A stretch of 27,767 bases of DNA from the IMG/VR virus record IMGVR_UViG_3300024185_000034, positions 1 through 27,767 of that record. One strand, given 5' to 3'. Below the pieces are notes generated by a model. It made no database searches and was not told the origin of the DNA. It saw nothing but the letters and a program-made list of their open reading frames with translations. Origin of the DNA: a virus. A program made the translations under genes and the position numbers. Each line of letters begins with the position of its first letter. Position 1 is the first letter of the stretch. Positions 1 to 5,907 of the stretch are shown in pieces.

Positions 1-2
1 AA

Positions 3-224
3 AGTGATAAAGAAGTTATAGATGCTTTCTACGATATATACAAATATAACTTACAACAAGAGCTTTTAACATTAGAAGAATGTCAATGGGATTTAGAAAT
101 AGCTGAAGAAGAAGAACAGTATCTAGCCTGCGCAGGTATATTTAAAGCTATGAATAACTACCAAGCTATTAAAGATGAGAAGTTTAATGAGTTACTAATG
201 GAGATTATCACTAACACAGAATAA
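3..224 (+). CDS. 3' end of a truncated hypothetical protein
   Basis: An open frame enters from the left edge of the window and ends with TAA at 222-224, giving 73 visible residues; the start lies outside. The peptide is acidic and probably alpha-helical, with a Glu run (AEEEEQYLA) in the middle and the ending NELLMEIITNTE. No family is recognised. It sits just upstream of the terminase block, with a late-type regulatory motif between its stop and the next start, so it may belong to the preceding operon. Codon use (AGA, ATA, TTA) matches the rest of the window. The coding call is fairly safe because the frame is open and compositionally protein-like, but no function can be given. Confidence 0.6.
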   Translation, partial: SDKEVIDAFYDIYKYNLQQELLTLEECQWDLEIAEEEEQYLACAGIFKAMNNYQAIKDEKFNELLMEIITNTE

Positions 225-225
225 A

Positions 226-244
226 TAAAAATAGTTATCTTATT
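226..244 (+). promoter_or_regulatory. Late-region motif, copy 1
   Basis: TAAAAATAGTTATCTTATT lies directly against the ATG at 245. Four other copies with the same core (TAAAA-A/C-TAGTTA) occur at 10169, 19224, 20900 and 23118, each just upstream of a late-type rightward gene. It lacks the TAnnTTTG -7 box of the early promoters. A phage late promoter, activator site or translation-initiation element are all possible. At this copy and at 23118 the motif is exactly 19 nt and abuts the ATG. Confidence 0.55.
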
Positions 245-583
245 ATGAATAGTAAAGAAATAAATAATTCTACTAGATGCACAGATATTTGCAACTACAA
301 TAATGAATGTATTATGGTTAAGGATAATTACTCTATGTGCCATTATTGTGGTGCAAGAGGAAACTTAAAATCAAAAGTTCAATTTGCAGATTATAGTATT
401 GGAGAAAAACTATATTTGATAGACAATGGTGGTGGTGGACACAGACATTCCTCATTTGAGTTGATTGGTGTTTTTAGTGAGAAAACTGAAGCTCTTGAGA
501 TGTTGTGTGAAGAAAATTTGTGGGGAATTAAAGAGATTGAGTTAAATAAAATAAAAAAAAGTTATTTATATCCAAATGAGTAA
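245..583 (+). CDS. Cys-rich small protein upstream of terminase
   Basis: This is a 112-residue protein of unknown function. Cysteines at about 12, 16, 22, 32 and 35, ending in a CHYCGARG knuckle, suggest a small zinc-binding N-terminus. A Gly/His patch (DNGGGGHRHSS) and a helical, charged C-terminus follow. The ATG at 245 lies immediately after the late-region motif. Its stop overlaps the next gene in the octamer ATGAGTAA, the same junction used between the next two genes, so the three are probably translated as a coupled unit. The position before the terminase genes suggests a packaging or late function, but that is inference from context only. No catalytic residues can be pointed to. Confidence 0.6.
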   Translation: MNSKEINNSTRCTDICNYNNECIMVKDNYSMCHYCGARGNLKSKVQFADYSIGEKLYLIDNGGGGHRHSSFELIGVFSEKTEALEMLCEENLWGIKEIELNKIKKSYLYPNE

Positions 584-962
584 TTCAAAAGAAATAAAGC
601 CTACTGATGGCAGAAAGGGCAACTCTAGGAAGAAATCTATACCTAAGTTGCCTATACCAGAAAGAGAAAGGTCTAATAAGCCAATGCTTAATCAAGCAAA
701 GAAAAGCAGAAAGAAACAATATGCAAAGAAAGCTATCAAGAATGTATTTGGTAGTGAAGTTGCTATGTTTGAATCTATGGCTAAGAAAGCTAAAAAAGGT
801 AGCTATAACCATATGAAGCTACTTACTGATATGATGTATTCAGAAGATAAAGATAATGTAGGAACAACTGTTAAAGCTCCTATTATAAACTTCTTTGGAG
901 ATAGTGATGTAAGTAAGAAAGTTAAAGATAAGATTATAGACGTAACACCTAAAGATGAGTAA
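576..962 (+). CDS. terS: Putative terminase small subunit
   Basis: This is a 128-residue, very basic protein. Lys/Arg-rich stretches cover roughly residues 8-60 (KKSRKKQYAKKAIKNVFG), and a more acidic tail contains APIINFFGDSD. Small terminases recognise phage DNA and bring it to the TerL motor. They usually lie directly upstream of terL and are of about this size. The gene overlaps terL by eight bases (ATGAGTAA), implying translational coupling and a fixed stoichiometry. A helical segment with the pattern GSYNHMKLLTDMMYSED precedes the hydrophobic IINFF motif, a layout seen in small terminases of Bacteroidetes phages. I see no clean HTH, so the call rests on position, size and charge. Confidence 0.55.
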   Translation: MSNSKEIKPTDGRKGNSRKKSIPKLPIPERERSNKPMLNQAKKSRKKQYAKKAIKNVFGSEVAMFESMAKKAKKGSYNHMKLLTDMMYSEDKDNVGTTVKAPIINFFGDSDVSKKVKDKIIDVTPKDE

Positions 963-2166
963 ATTAAGCATACACAATAAATACATACCACTATTTAAAG
1001 AACCTTCAAGATACTTCGTTGTAACTGGAGGTCGTGGTTCTGGTAAATCATTTAGTATTAACGTATTTCTACTTAACTTAACCTATGAGAAAGGTCATAA
1101 GGTTTTGTTCTCACGTTATACAATGATTTCTGCACATACATCTATTATACCTGAATTTATAGAGAAGATTAACCTAATGGGAGTTCACGAAGACTTTAGG
1201 ATAACTAAAGATGAGATAATGAATCTAAAGACAGGTAGCTCTATAATATTTAAAGGTATTAGAACCTCATCAGGTAACCAAACAGCAGCACTTAAATCAT
1301 TAAACGGTATTACAACATTTGTAGTAGATGAAGCAGAAGAATTAGTTGACGAGGAAACATTTGATAAGATAGACTTCTCTATACGTTCACAACTCAAACA
1401 GAACAGAGTTATTTTAGTAATGAATCCGACAACTAAAGAGCATTGGATATATAAACGTTGGTTTCAATCAGAAAATGTCTTAGGAGGCTCTAATATGAGC
1501 TTAAATGATGTAACTTATATACATACAGACTACAGAGACAATAAAGATAACCTATCAGAGTCATTCTTACAACAAATTATGACAATGAAAAAGAAAAGAC
1601 CAGATAAGTATGAGCATCAAATACTTGGAGGTTGGTTAAATAAAGCTGAAGGTACTATAATAAGAAAATGGAGAGTAGGAGATTACATCCCCACAGAACT
1701 AACTTGTTATGGACAGGATTTTGGTTTCTCTGAGGATTTAACGACCCTAATTAAGATATCTGTAGATAAAAATGCTAGAAAGGTATGGGTTAAAGAGATA
1801 TTTGGGCAGAAAGGCTTAAATACATCACAAATATATATGAAGAATAAGTCAGAATGTGGTTTAGACTTAATTATATGTGATAACTCAGAACCCAGACTAA
1901 TAAATGAATTAAAAGTATTGGGTCTTAACATAAAACCTACTATAAAGAAGAAAGGTAGTATATTGTCTGGTATAGCTTTAATGCAAGATTATGAGATAAT
2001 AGTAGATAGAAACTCTCACGGTATTATAAGAGAGATTAACAACTACGTTTGGAAAGATAAAGGAGAAGTGCCTGTAGATAAGTTTAATCACTATATGGAT
2101 GCAATGCGTTATGCAATGATGTACTTAATACAGGGCATAAACTCTGGCGTCTATACAATTAGATAA
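955..2166 (+). CDS. terL: Terminase large subunit (ATPase-nuclease)
   Basis: This 403-residue protein is the motor that pumps DNA into the procapsid and cuts it. The N-terminal ATPase has Walker A GGRGSGKS at residues 25-32, Walker B FVVDEAEEL with D125-E126, and a MNPT coupling motif near 156-159. The C-terminal RNase H-like nuclease shows the expected acidic residues: D255 (GQDFGFSED), D309 (IICDNSE) and D382 (HYMDAMRYA). This order and length fit the Terminase_3/PBSX-type group. The start at 955 overlaps terS by eight bases. Unusually, no portal gene follows: the portal is more than 21 kb downstream, and the region after terL is a repeat-bearing intergenic segment followed by small non-structural genes. 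Confidence 0.95.
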   Translation: MSKLSIHNKYIPLFKEPSRYFVVTGGRGSGKSFSINVFLLNLTYEKGHKVLFSRYTMISAHTSIIPEFIEKINLMGVHEDFRITKDEIMNLKTGSSIIFKGIRTSSGNQTAALKSLNGITTFVVDEAEELVDEETFDKIDFSIRSQLKQNRVILVMNPTTKEHWIYKRWFQSENVLGGSNMSLNDVTYIHTDYRDNKDNLSESFLQQIMTMKKKRPDKYEHQILGGWLNKAEGTIIRKWRVGDYIPTELTCYGQDFGFSEDLTTLIKISVDKNARKVWVKEIFGQKGLNTSQIYMKNKSECGLDLIICDNSEPRLINELKVLGLNIKPTIKKKGSILSGIALMQDYEIIVDRNSHGIIREINNYVWKDKGEVPVDKFNHYMDAMRYAMMYLIQGINSGVYTIR

Positions 2167-2168
2167 GA

Positions 2169-2421
2169 CGTTTAATATAAAGGGGTATGTTTAATATGAA
2201 GGGGTAACTACTTCCAACCCTCTTCAATCCACCAATCACAATTCGGATATAAATCAAGTAAATCATTTACAACCTTGTCAATTAATTTTGGCGAGGTTTC
2301 TGCGTTTAATATGAAGGGTTTAAGTTCTGTATTGGTCTGAATGAATAAAGTTTGCATTTGTCTTATGTTTAATATGATGCCTTATGTTTAATATGAAGGG
2401 GTGCGTTTAATATGATGGGGT
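2169..2421. repeat. Six copies of a 19-bp-period repeat
   Basis: The 18-base unit YGTTTAATATGAAGGGGT occurs at 2169-2186, 2188-2205, 2303-2320, 2366-2383, 2385-2402 and 2404-2421, with one to four differences per copy. Spacing is exactly 19 bp between copies 1 and 2 and among copies 4, 5 and 6. The lone copy 3 lies inside a small leftward ORF, where it encodes PFILN. The unit length and regular period are iteron-like, but a recombinational or mobile origin is equally possible. All copies are in the same orientation. Confidence 0.85.
2208..2357 (-). CDS. 49-residue hypothetical protein inside the repeat array
   Basis: A leftward ORF starts at ATG 2357 and ends with TAG at 2208. The peptide begins MQTLFIQTNTELKPFILNAE and ends LYPNCDWWIEEGWK. 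The second half looks like a real amphipathic helix followed by a Trp-rich acidic tail. The middle of the gene contains one copy of the 19-bp-period repeat, read as PFILN, and the other copies flank it on both sides. A leftward -7 box lies upstream at 2528-2535. No family is recognised. It may be a small regulator, or a fragment left by an insertion or recombination event bounded by the repeats. Orientation is opposite to terL and to the small-gene cluster. Confidence 0.45.
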   Translation of the reverse strand: MQTLFIQTNTELKPFILNAETSPKLIDKVVNDLLDLYPNCDWWIEEGWK

Positions 2422-2656
2422 AATTTTGGTTTTTGTAACTATTCTAAATAACTTATATAGAATGATTATAAATTGTGTAAAAATAGTAATATTAAATATA
2501 TTTTTTGTATACGTCATTTTCATAGCACAAACATACAATTTAAAAGATCTTATTTTAAACAAAAAAAGTTCTTTAAATGTTTGGTAGATTAAAAATATTG
2601 TTGTACGCACGTACCTTATGTTTATAAATTATATAAAAAGTTTTTTTAATTTATAG
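2358..2656. other. Intergenic control region between divergent promoters
   Basis: No convincing gene is seen here on either strand beyond the repeat copies. The segment is strongly AT-rich. It contains a leftward promoter candidate at 2528-2562 and, further right, a perfect 5-bp inverted repeat GTACG-CA-CGTAC at 2603-2614, lying between that promoter and the rightward promoter at 2657. That layout would suit an operator. A leftward open frame over 2407-2610 exists, but it is low-complexity and spans the promoter, so I do not call it. Confidence 0.4.
2528..2562 (-). promoter_or_regulatory. Leftward Bacteroidetes-type promoter candidate
   Basis: Read on the minus strand, TATGTTTG (2535 to 2528) matches the Bacteroidetes -7 consensus TAnnTTTG exactly. 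The preceding bases AAATTG resemble those of the promoter before the GIY-YIG gene. The nearest -33-like TTG (2562 to 2560) is 24 bp away, longer than the 20 bp of the other leftward promoters, so this one is weaker or differently regulated. It would drive the 49-codon ORF at 2208-2357. Confidence 0.4.
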
Positions 2657-2686
2657 TTGATTATTGAAAAATGTTTTGTAGATTTG
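2657..2686 (+). promoter_or_regulatory. Rightward promoter for the small-gene cluster
   Basis: TTG at 2657-2659 and TAGATTTG at 2679-2686 are separated by 19 bp, a clean match to the Bacteroidetes -33/-7 pattern (TTG, TAnnTTTG). The first start codon of the small-gene cluster is about 40 bp downstream at 2726. No late-type motif is present here, which suggests these small genes are read early by unmodified host polymerase. Confidence 0.65.
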
Positions 2687-2725
2687 TACCCGTAAGGCAA
2701 CTAAGCCACATTAAAACCAAATAAA

Positions 2726-2806
2726 ATGAATTTAGAGCAAAAAATAAATAAAATGAATTTAGAGCAAAAAATAAATAAAATGAATTTAGAGCAAAAAATA
2801 AATTAT
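2726..2806 (+). repeat. 27-bp tandem repeat with in-frame start codons
   Basis: Three copies of a 27-bp unit start at 2726, 2753 and 2780, the third diverging at its last codon. Each encodes MNLEQKINK (third copy ending NY) and each begins with its own ATG in the same A-rich context. The repeat is in phase with the gene, so copy-number change adds or removes nine residues without a frameshift. Confidence 0.9.
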
Positions 2807-2944
2807 TTAGAAAATCAAATATATCAAACAACTTTAAACAATTTAAAACCAAACAAAATGACAAAAATTAAAAGAGTATTAAAAAAAGCAAATGAAGTAT
2901 TAAAAGAATGTGCAAAGGGTGCATCTTATGCAATTAGAAACTAA
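2726..2944 (+). CDS. Small protein with triplicated MNLEQKINK N-terminus
   Basis: A 72-residue protein of unknown function, the first gene of the rightward small-gene cluster. Residues 1-27 are three near-identical nonapeptides (MNLEQKINK), predicted to form a helix. The C-terminal part is strongly basic (TKIKRVLKKANEVLKECAKG) and amphipathic. Every repeat starts with ATG, so translation could begin at 2726, 2753 or 2780, giving 72, 63 or 54 residues. I give the longest form, which begins nearest the promoter. Basic helices suggest nucleic-acid or membrane contact, but this is a guess. Confidence 0.55.
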   Translation: MNLEQKINKMNLEQKINKMNLEQKINYLENQIYQTTLNNLKPNKMTKIKRVLKKANEVLKECAKGASYAIRN

Positions 2945-2971
2945 AATTATTAACTATAAAATATTAAAATT

Positions 2972-3154
2972 ATGACTAAAGAAAACAGAAAAGAAATAAA
3001 CGATTTAAACGAACAATACAGAAAGTTACACCTTGAATTGTTAGAAAATAAAATGTTTGATATTGCGAATAAATTAAGTTCTATATATTACAAAGTTCAA
3101 GGATTAAATTATAAAGACGGTATGGACTTTATTAATGAATTATACAAAAAATAA
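2972..3154 (+). CDS. 60-residue hypothetical protein
   Basis: A small, highly charged protein beginning MTKENRKEINDLNEQYRKLH, likely all helical over its first 45 residues, with a C-terminal GLNYKDGMDFINELYKK. No family is recognised. It sits 27 bp after the preceding small gene and 24 bp before the next one, in the same direction, so all are probably co-transcribed from the promoter at 2657. Base composition and codon use match its neighbours. The coding call is supported by operon position and by sensible amphipathic helices. Confidence 0.55.
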   Translation: MTKENRKEINDLNEQYRKLHLELLENKMFDIANKLSSIYYKVQGLNYKDGMDFINELYKK

Positions 3155-3178
3155 TAATAACTAAAAAAAATAAATAAT

Positions 3179-3460
3179 ATGAATTATATTGAAACAACAA
3201 ACACCAGAAGTATTTTTGTTAAATATTTAGGACCTACAAACTACAAAGGTTCTAGAATTAAGTTAATAGACAAATACAGAGATAATGAAAGTAAAACATT
3301 TTCATATAGTTATAAAACTGGTAGTGTATTACAACAAGCTATTGATATATTGAAAAGTAATGGAGCAAATATTGTATGCCGTTCTAGTATCACAGACTAT
3401 TACATAATTAATATAGAAAACTGGGGTGATGAATTTTTAAATATTAAAGACTTAAATTAA
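3179..3460 (+). CDS. 93-residue hypothetical protein
   Basis: A small globular-looking protein of unknown function, mixing beta-like and helical stretches: TRSIFVKYLGPTNYKGSRIK near the start, SYKTGSVLQQAIDILKSNGA in the middle, YYIINIENWGDEF near the end. It is the most compositionally balanced member of the small-gene cluster, which supports its being real. Its stop is followed one base later by the next ATG (TAATATG), a junction that recurs elsewhere in the window. Function cannot be inferred. Confidence 0.65.
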   Translation: MNYIETTNTRSIFVKYLGPTNYKGSRIKLIDKYRDNESKTFSYSYKTGSVLQQAIDILKSNGANIVCRSSITDYYIINIENWGDEFLNIKDLN

Positions 3461-3461
3461 T

Positions 3462-3689
3462 ATGACTACAAAAATAAGTATATCAACAGCGGTTAAAATA
3501 TTGAATAGTAACAAAGACTTTATATTTTACAAAGTTGAAAATGAAAGACTAAAAGTTGAAAATCAAAGACTAATTGACTTTACCCTCACAAATGATATTA
3601 GCCGTTTTAGAGCTAGATATAACAATAAATTTAAAATCTTAGCTGATATTAAAAAACAAATAAAAACCAATCTTAAAATACAATTATAA
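3462..3689 (+). CDS. 75-residue coiled-coil-like hypothetical protein
   Basis: The peptide begins with a helix resembling the start of a helix-turn-helix (ISISTAVKILNSNKDFIFYK), followed by an imperfect internal repeat ENERLKVENQRL suggesting a short coiled coil, and a basic end (KILADIKKQIKTNLKIQL). This could be a small DNA-binding or oligomerising regulator, but no family is certain. It joins the upstream gene through TAATATG and the downstream gene through TAATG (stop and start sharing an A), so translational coupling is likely. Confidence 0.55.
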   Translation: MTTKISISTAVKILNSNKDFIFYKVENERLKVENQRLIDFTLTNDISRFRARYNNKFKILADIKKQIKTNLKIQL

Positions 3690-3895
3690 TGAATAAACAA
3701 CAAATAAAACAATTAGAAGTAATTTCAAAAAGCATTAACGATATAATTAAGTTGTGCAAAAAACAAAGTAAAAGCCCAAAACACTATTTAAGAGATAGGA
3801 AGTTGAAATGGAATATACAAACACTAAATAGCTGCTGCATTGAAATGAATAACTTTAATAATTACCTATTGAATAATAACTTTAAAAACATATAA
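3689..3895 (+). CDS. 68-residue basic hypothetical protein
   Basis: A basic, Asn- and Lys-rich protein with two Cys (LCKKQSK and SCCIEMNN regions). No recognised domain. Its start overlaps the stop of the preceding gene (TAATG), and the next ORF follows after four bases. It lies mid-cluster, and the compact packing argues that it is translated. Low sequence complexity limits anything further. Confidence 0.5.
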   Translation: MNKQQIKQLEVISKSINDIIKLCKKQSKSPKHYLRDRKLKWNIQTLNSCCIEMNNFNNYLLNNNFKNI

Positions 3896-3899
3896 AAAA

Positions 3900-3998
3900 A
3901 TGGATAACATAAACAACCTAATAGATGCACACTATAACGAAATAGAAATAAATGATTTTAATTTTTACAATGATTTTAATAACAATATAAACCAATAA
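3900..3998 (+). CDS. 32-residue micro-ORF
   Basis: An acidic, Asn/Asp/Phe-rich peptide (MDNINNLIDAHYNEIEINDF, ending NNNINQ). It begins four bases after the previous stop. Its own stop is followed by AGAT and the next ATG, the TAA-AGAT-ATG junction shared with the two micro-ORFs that follow. It is too short for homology by eye. The conserved junction is the main support for translation; otherwise it could be a spacer. Confidence 0.35.
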   Translation: MDNINNLIDAHYNEIEINDFNFYNDFNNNINQ

Positions 3999-4002
3999 AG
4001 AT

Positions 4003-4134
4003 ATGATAAGAGAAAATATAATAAATAAAAAATACACTAATTACAATCATATTGTATATATGTGGGAACAAAAAATGATAAGTAAACAAGAGTATAAAAT
4101 ACTAAAAGATAATTTCAACAAACTAAATAAATAA
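4003..4134 (+). CDS. 43-residue micro-ORF
   Basis: A basic peptide starting MIRENIINKKYTNYNHIVYM, with a C-terminal half that looks like a helical hairpin (WEQKMISKQEYKILKDNF). The ending NKLNK is repeated in the 31-residue micro-ORF at 4287, hinting at an old duplication. It is preceded and followed by the TAA-AGAT-ATG junction. Function unknown. Confidence 0.45.
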   Translation: MIRENIINKKYTNYNHIVYMWEQKMISKQEYKILKDNFNKLNK

Positions 4135-4138
4135 AGAT

Positions 4139-4282
4139 ATGAACGAGCTAATATACGAGGGTTTAAAAATAGAGTATAACGGGTACACGCTCAGTGGCTT
4201 ATACTCTTACACCATAAAAAATACAGGGGATACAATATATTTATCTAAAACAAAAATAAAACAATTAACAATAAATAAGTAA
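4139..4282 (+). CDS. 47-residue micro-ORF
   Basis: A beta-rich peptide (LKIEYNGYTLSGLYSYTIKN) with alternating hydrophobic and polar residues, unlike its helical neighbours, ending KIKQLTINK. The start follows TAA-AGAT and the stop leads into another TAA-AGAT-ATG. Its codons include CTC, ACG and GGC, slightly less AT-biased than surrounding genes. Probably a small folded or dimerising protein; no family recognised. Confidence 0.5.
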   Translation: MNELIYEGLKIEYNGYTLSGLYSYTIKNTGDTIYLSKTKIKQLTINK

Positions 4283-4286
4283 AGAT

Positions 4287-4382
4287 ATGACTAAAAAAGA
4301 AATACTAGGAAGGTTAAAAACAAATTTAGCACCTAATAAGAGAAATGAATTATTGAGAATATATAACAAACTAAATAAATAA
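4287..4382 (+). CDS. 31-residue micro-ORF
   Basis: A basic peptide starting MTKKEILGRLKTNLAPNKRN and ending RIYNKLNK, predicted as one or two short helices. It lies between two junctions of the TAA-(A)GAT-ATG type. The ending NKLNK matches that of the 43-residue ORF upstream. Function unknown. Confidence 0.4.
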   Translation: MTKKEILGRLKTNLAPNKRNELLRIYNKLNK

Positions 4383-4385
4383 GAT

Positions 4386-4544
4386 ATGACGAGAGAGAGA
4401 AGATTTGAAATATTAGGGTACTGCAAAGATTGGCAAGATACAGTACCTACAATGAGTTTAAAAGAATGTTTTGACGCATTGTTACAAGATAGAATGATAG
4501 CTAAAAAAGAATTCAACTATCTTATTGATTGGATAACTATATAA
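4386..4544 (+). CDS. 52-residue hypothetical protein, last of the cluster
   Basis: A peptide with a balanced composition and good amphipathic helices (RRFEILGYCKDWQDTVPTMS, then ECFDALLQDRM and FNYLIDWITI). It starts after TAAGAT, the junction also used in the leftward operon at 6574, 6424 and 7288. It is the last gene before the hairpin terminator at 4573, so it closes the operon. No family recognised; the sequence looks more protein-like than the micro-ORFs before it. Confidence 0.5.
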   Translation: MTRERRFEILGYCKDWQDTVPTMSLKECFDALLQDRMIAKKEFNYLIDWITI

Positions 4545-4572
4545 ATAACAAACCTTTTTTATATAACTAAAT

Positions 4573-4597
4573 AGCCTCCTAACGGGGGTTTCTTTTA
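4573..4597 (+). terminator. Hairpin terminator after the small-gene cluster
   Basis: CCTCC (4575-4579) pairs with GGGGG (4584-4588), with one G-T pair and a four-base loop TAAC, and is followed by a T-rich tail TTTCTTTT. It lies about 30 bp past the last small gene, a standard place for intrinsic termination of the rightward transcript from 2657. Confidence 0.65.
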
Positions 4598-4598
4598 T

Positions 4599-5040
4599 GC
4601 TTATCAGCTAACTAAAAAGTACTGCAAATATTTGAGGGAATGTATATGAAATAAGATAGGTATATATATGAGGGTTAAAACCAATCGTTAATATCATACA
4701 ACAGCCTATAATAACAAACCTATACTAACATACCAGATAAATAATTAAATAGCTTAGAGAGGCTTAGAATAGCTTATATAGTATATGACAAATAGGCAGT
4801 AGATATATTTGGTAGTGTCATATTGACGTAAAACAAAGGTTGGTAATGTGTAGTAAGTCGATTAGATGAATTTAACGTAAATCCAGATGTTGCTATGTGT
4901 AGTAATCGATGGTTGCAAATTCAACAAATATTCAATGAAATAATTTATATTAATAAAAATACGTAATATGTGAAATGTTCTATAGGGGTGTTTTTGTGTA
5001 TATGTAACTTACTGGTTATCAGTCTTAGGCAAATAATTCT
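4599..5040. other. Non-coding stretch of about 440 bp
   Basis: I see no gene here on either strand with a sensible start and composition. It lies between the end of the rightward small-gene operon and the end of the leftward early operon, so it is a convergent intergenic region, yet far longer than other gaps in this compact genome. It contains a 16-17 bp direct repeat (4846 and 4895) and several short palindromic words such as GTCA-TAT-TGAC near 4818. A replication origin, attachment site or untranslated RNA are possible; none is shown by the sequence. Confidence 0.4.
4846..4910. repeat. Direct repeat ATGTGTAGTAA(G)TCGAT
   Basis: ATGTGTAGTAAGTCGAT at 4846-4862 recurs as ATGTGTAGTAATCGAT at 4895-4910, differing by one inserted base. 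The copies are 49 bp apart in the long non-coding stretch. The word does not appear elsewhere in the window that I can see. It could be a protein-binding pair such as an origin or regulator site. Confidence 0.6.
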
Positions 5041-5073
5041 TGTCGCACAATTACAGATATATGCGACATTTTT
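5041..5073. terminator. Hairpin at the end of the leftward early operon
   Basis: TGTCGCA (5041-5047) and TGCGACA (5062-5068) form a perfect 7-bp stem with a 14-nt loop. On the plus strand a T5 run follows. On the minus strand it is four bases past the GIY-YIG gene stop but is followed by a weaker AGAATTATTT. It could act in both directions between the convergent operons. Confidence 0.5.
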
Positions 5074-5076
5074 AGG

Positions 5077-5850
5077 TTAATCTACTAAAACGTATCGCTT
5101 TTTCATATAACTTTTAGTAAACCCATTCATAAAATACCATACTGCATTTTGTTTCTTGTTTACTTTTTCTGCGAATGTAATGTAATTGTGCCTCTCTATT
5201 TTACCAGTATGTGTGTCTAAGACTTTTCTAAAAGATGATTCTTTTGGCTTGTTCTTAGATAGTACATATCTTCCATATAACTTAGTCCTGTTCTCGGTTA
5301 GAAGATTATTTAAAGAGCTTTTAGTTGCGTTGAGTATAGTCAATAAATTACTCTTAGTATCTCTTATAACCTCCTCTGTTTTTAAATCAAATATATCGTA
5401 CTTGGCATCGTTGAATATAAACTCCTTATTAAGTTTAGGTCTGTACTTTGTTATAAGCCTCTTTTCTATTTTACCTAAAGATGATTCTCTTAGCACTGTT
5501 TTGTATAATACGGAGTCAAAGTTTTTACTTTTGATATGTGAATTTAACCTGCTCAATAAGTTGCCATTACTCATACCTATATACACCAGCTCATTATCTT
5601 TCATTAGGAAGTAAATAAACTTATCTATTCCAGAATTATTTAGGCTTATTATTTTAGGAAGATTAAATTCAGAGTACAAACTCTTATCAAAAGGGTATTT
5701 CTCTTCACTTATAGATATTCTGTTTACTACAGACATTCTCTTAGAACTCTTCTTTATATTACTAGCGTCTGTTCTTTTCTTTTGACAAGGTTTACAGTGA
5801 CCACTCTTATACCTGTCAGTTTCTTTGTTGCAATTACTACAATACTTCAT
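5077..5850 (-). CDS. GIY-YIG endonuclease with N-terminal zinc finger
   Basis: A 257-residue homing-type endonuclease. The N-terminus has four cysteines at 4, 7, 19 and 22 (CSNC, CKPC), a likely zinc finger. The GIY-YIG domain covers about residues 76-142: a degenerate first motif (FIYFL, Y80), VYIG at 89-92, then R101, H105 and the metal-binding E129 in IEKRL, ending RPKLN. The C-terminal third resembles repeated DNA-recognition modules (DTKSNLLTILNATKSSLNNL; YITFAEKVNKKQNAVWYFMN). Such enzymes cut a specific site and spread by repair. It has its own copy of the early promoter and sits last in the leftward region, a typical position for an inserted free-standing element. No intron or intein is evident. 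Confidence 0.85.
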   Translation of the reverse strand: MKYCSNCNKETDRYKSGHCKPCQKKRTDASNIKKSSKRMSVVNRISISEEKYPFDKSLYSEFNLPKIISLNNSGIDKFIYFLMKDNELVYIGMSNGNLLSRLNSHIKSKNFDSVLYKTVLRESSLGKIEKRLITKYRPKLNKEFIFNDAKYDIFDLKTEEVIRDTKSNLLTILNATKSSLNNLLTENRTKLYGRYVLSKNKPKESSFRKVLDTHTGKIERHNYITFAEKVNKKQNAVWYFMNGFTKSYMKKRYVLVD

Positions 5851-5873
5851 AAGTTATTTTTTACATTATTACG

Positions 5874-5904
5874 CAAACATACAAAATTAAAATGACATAC
5901 GCAA
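5874..5904 (-). promoter_or_regulatory. Early leftward promoter, copy 1
   Basis: On the minus strand, TTG (5904-5902), a 20-bp spacer and TATGTTTG (5881-5874) match the Bacteroidetes promoter exactly. The bases from the -33 onward, TTGCGTATGTCATTT, are shared with the promoters at 9549 and 10120. The -33 element begins three bases after the stop codon of the preceding gene. The downstream start codon is at 5850. Confidence 0.75.
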
Positions 5905-5907
5905 GTT

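Noticed and set aside
2169-2421. CRISPR array
   Set aside because: Repeat units are 18 bases with a 1-base gap in the tandem parts and one long irregular gap, with no uniform spacers and no cas genes.
2407-2610. 67-residue leftward open frame
   Set aside because: It spans the leftward promoter candidate, is low-complexity and Ile/Thr/Lys-rich, and its end is made of repeat sequence (TPSY); better read as non-coding.
5186-5614. 142-residue rightward open frame opposite the GIY-YIG gene
   Set aside because: It is the complement of a clear endonuclease gene; hydrophobic Leu/Ser bias is typical of an antisense shadow in AT-rich DNA.
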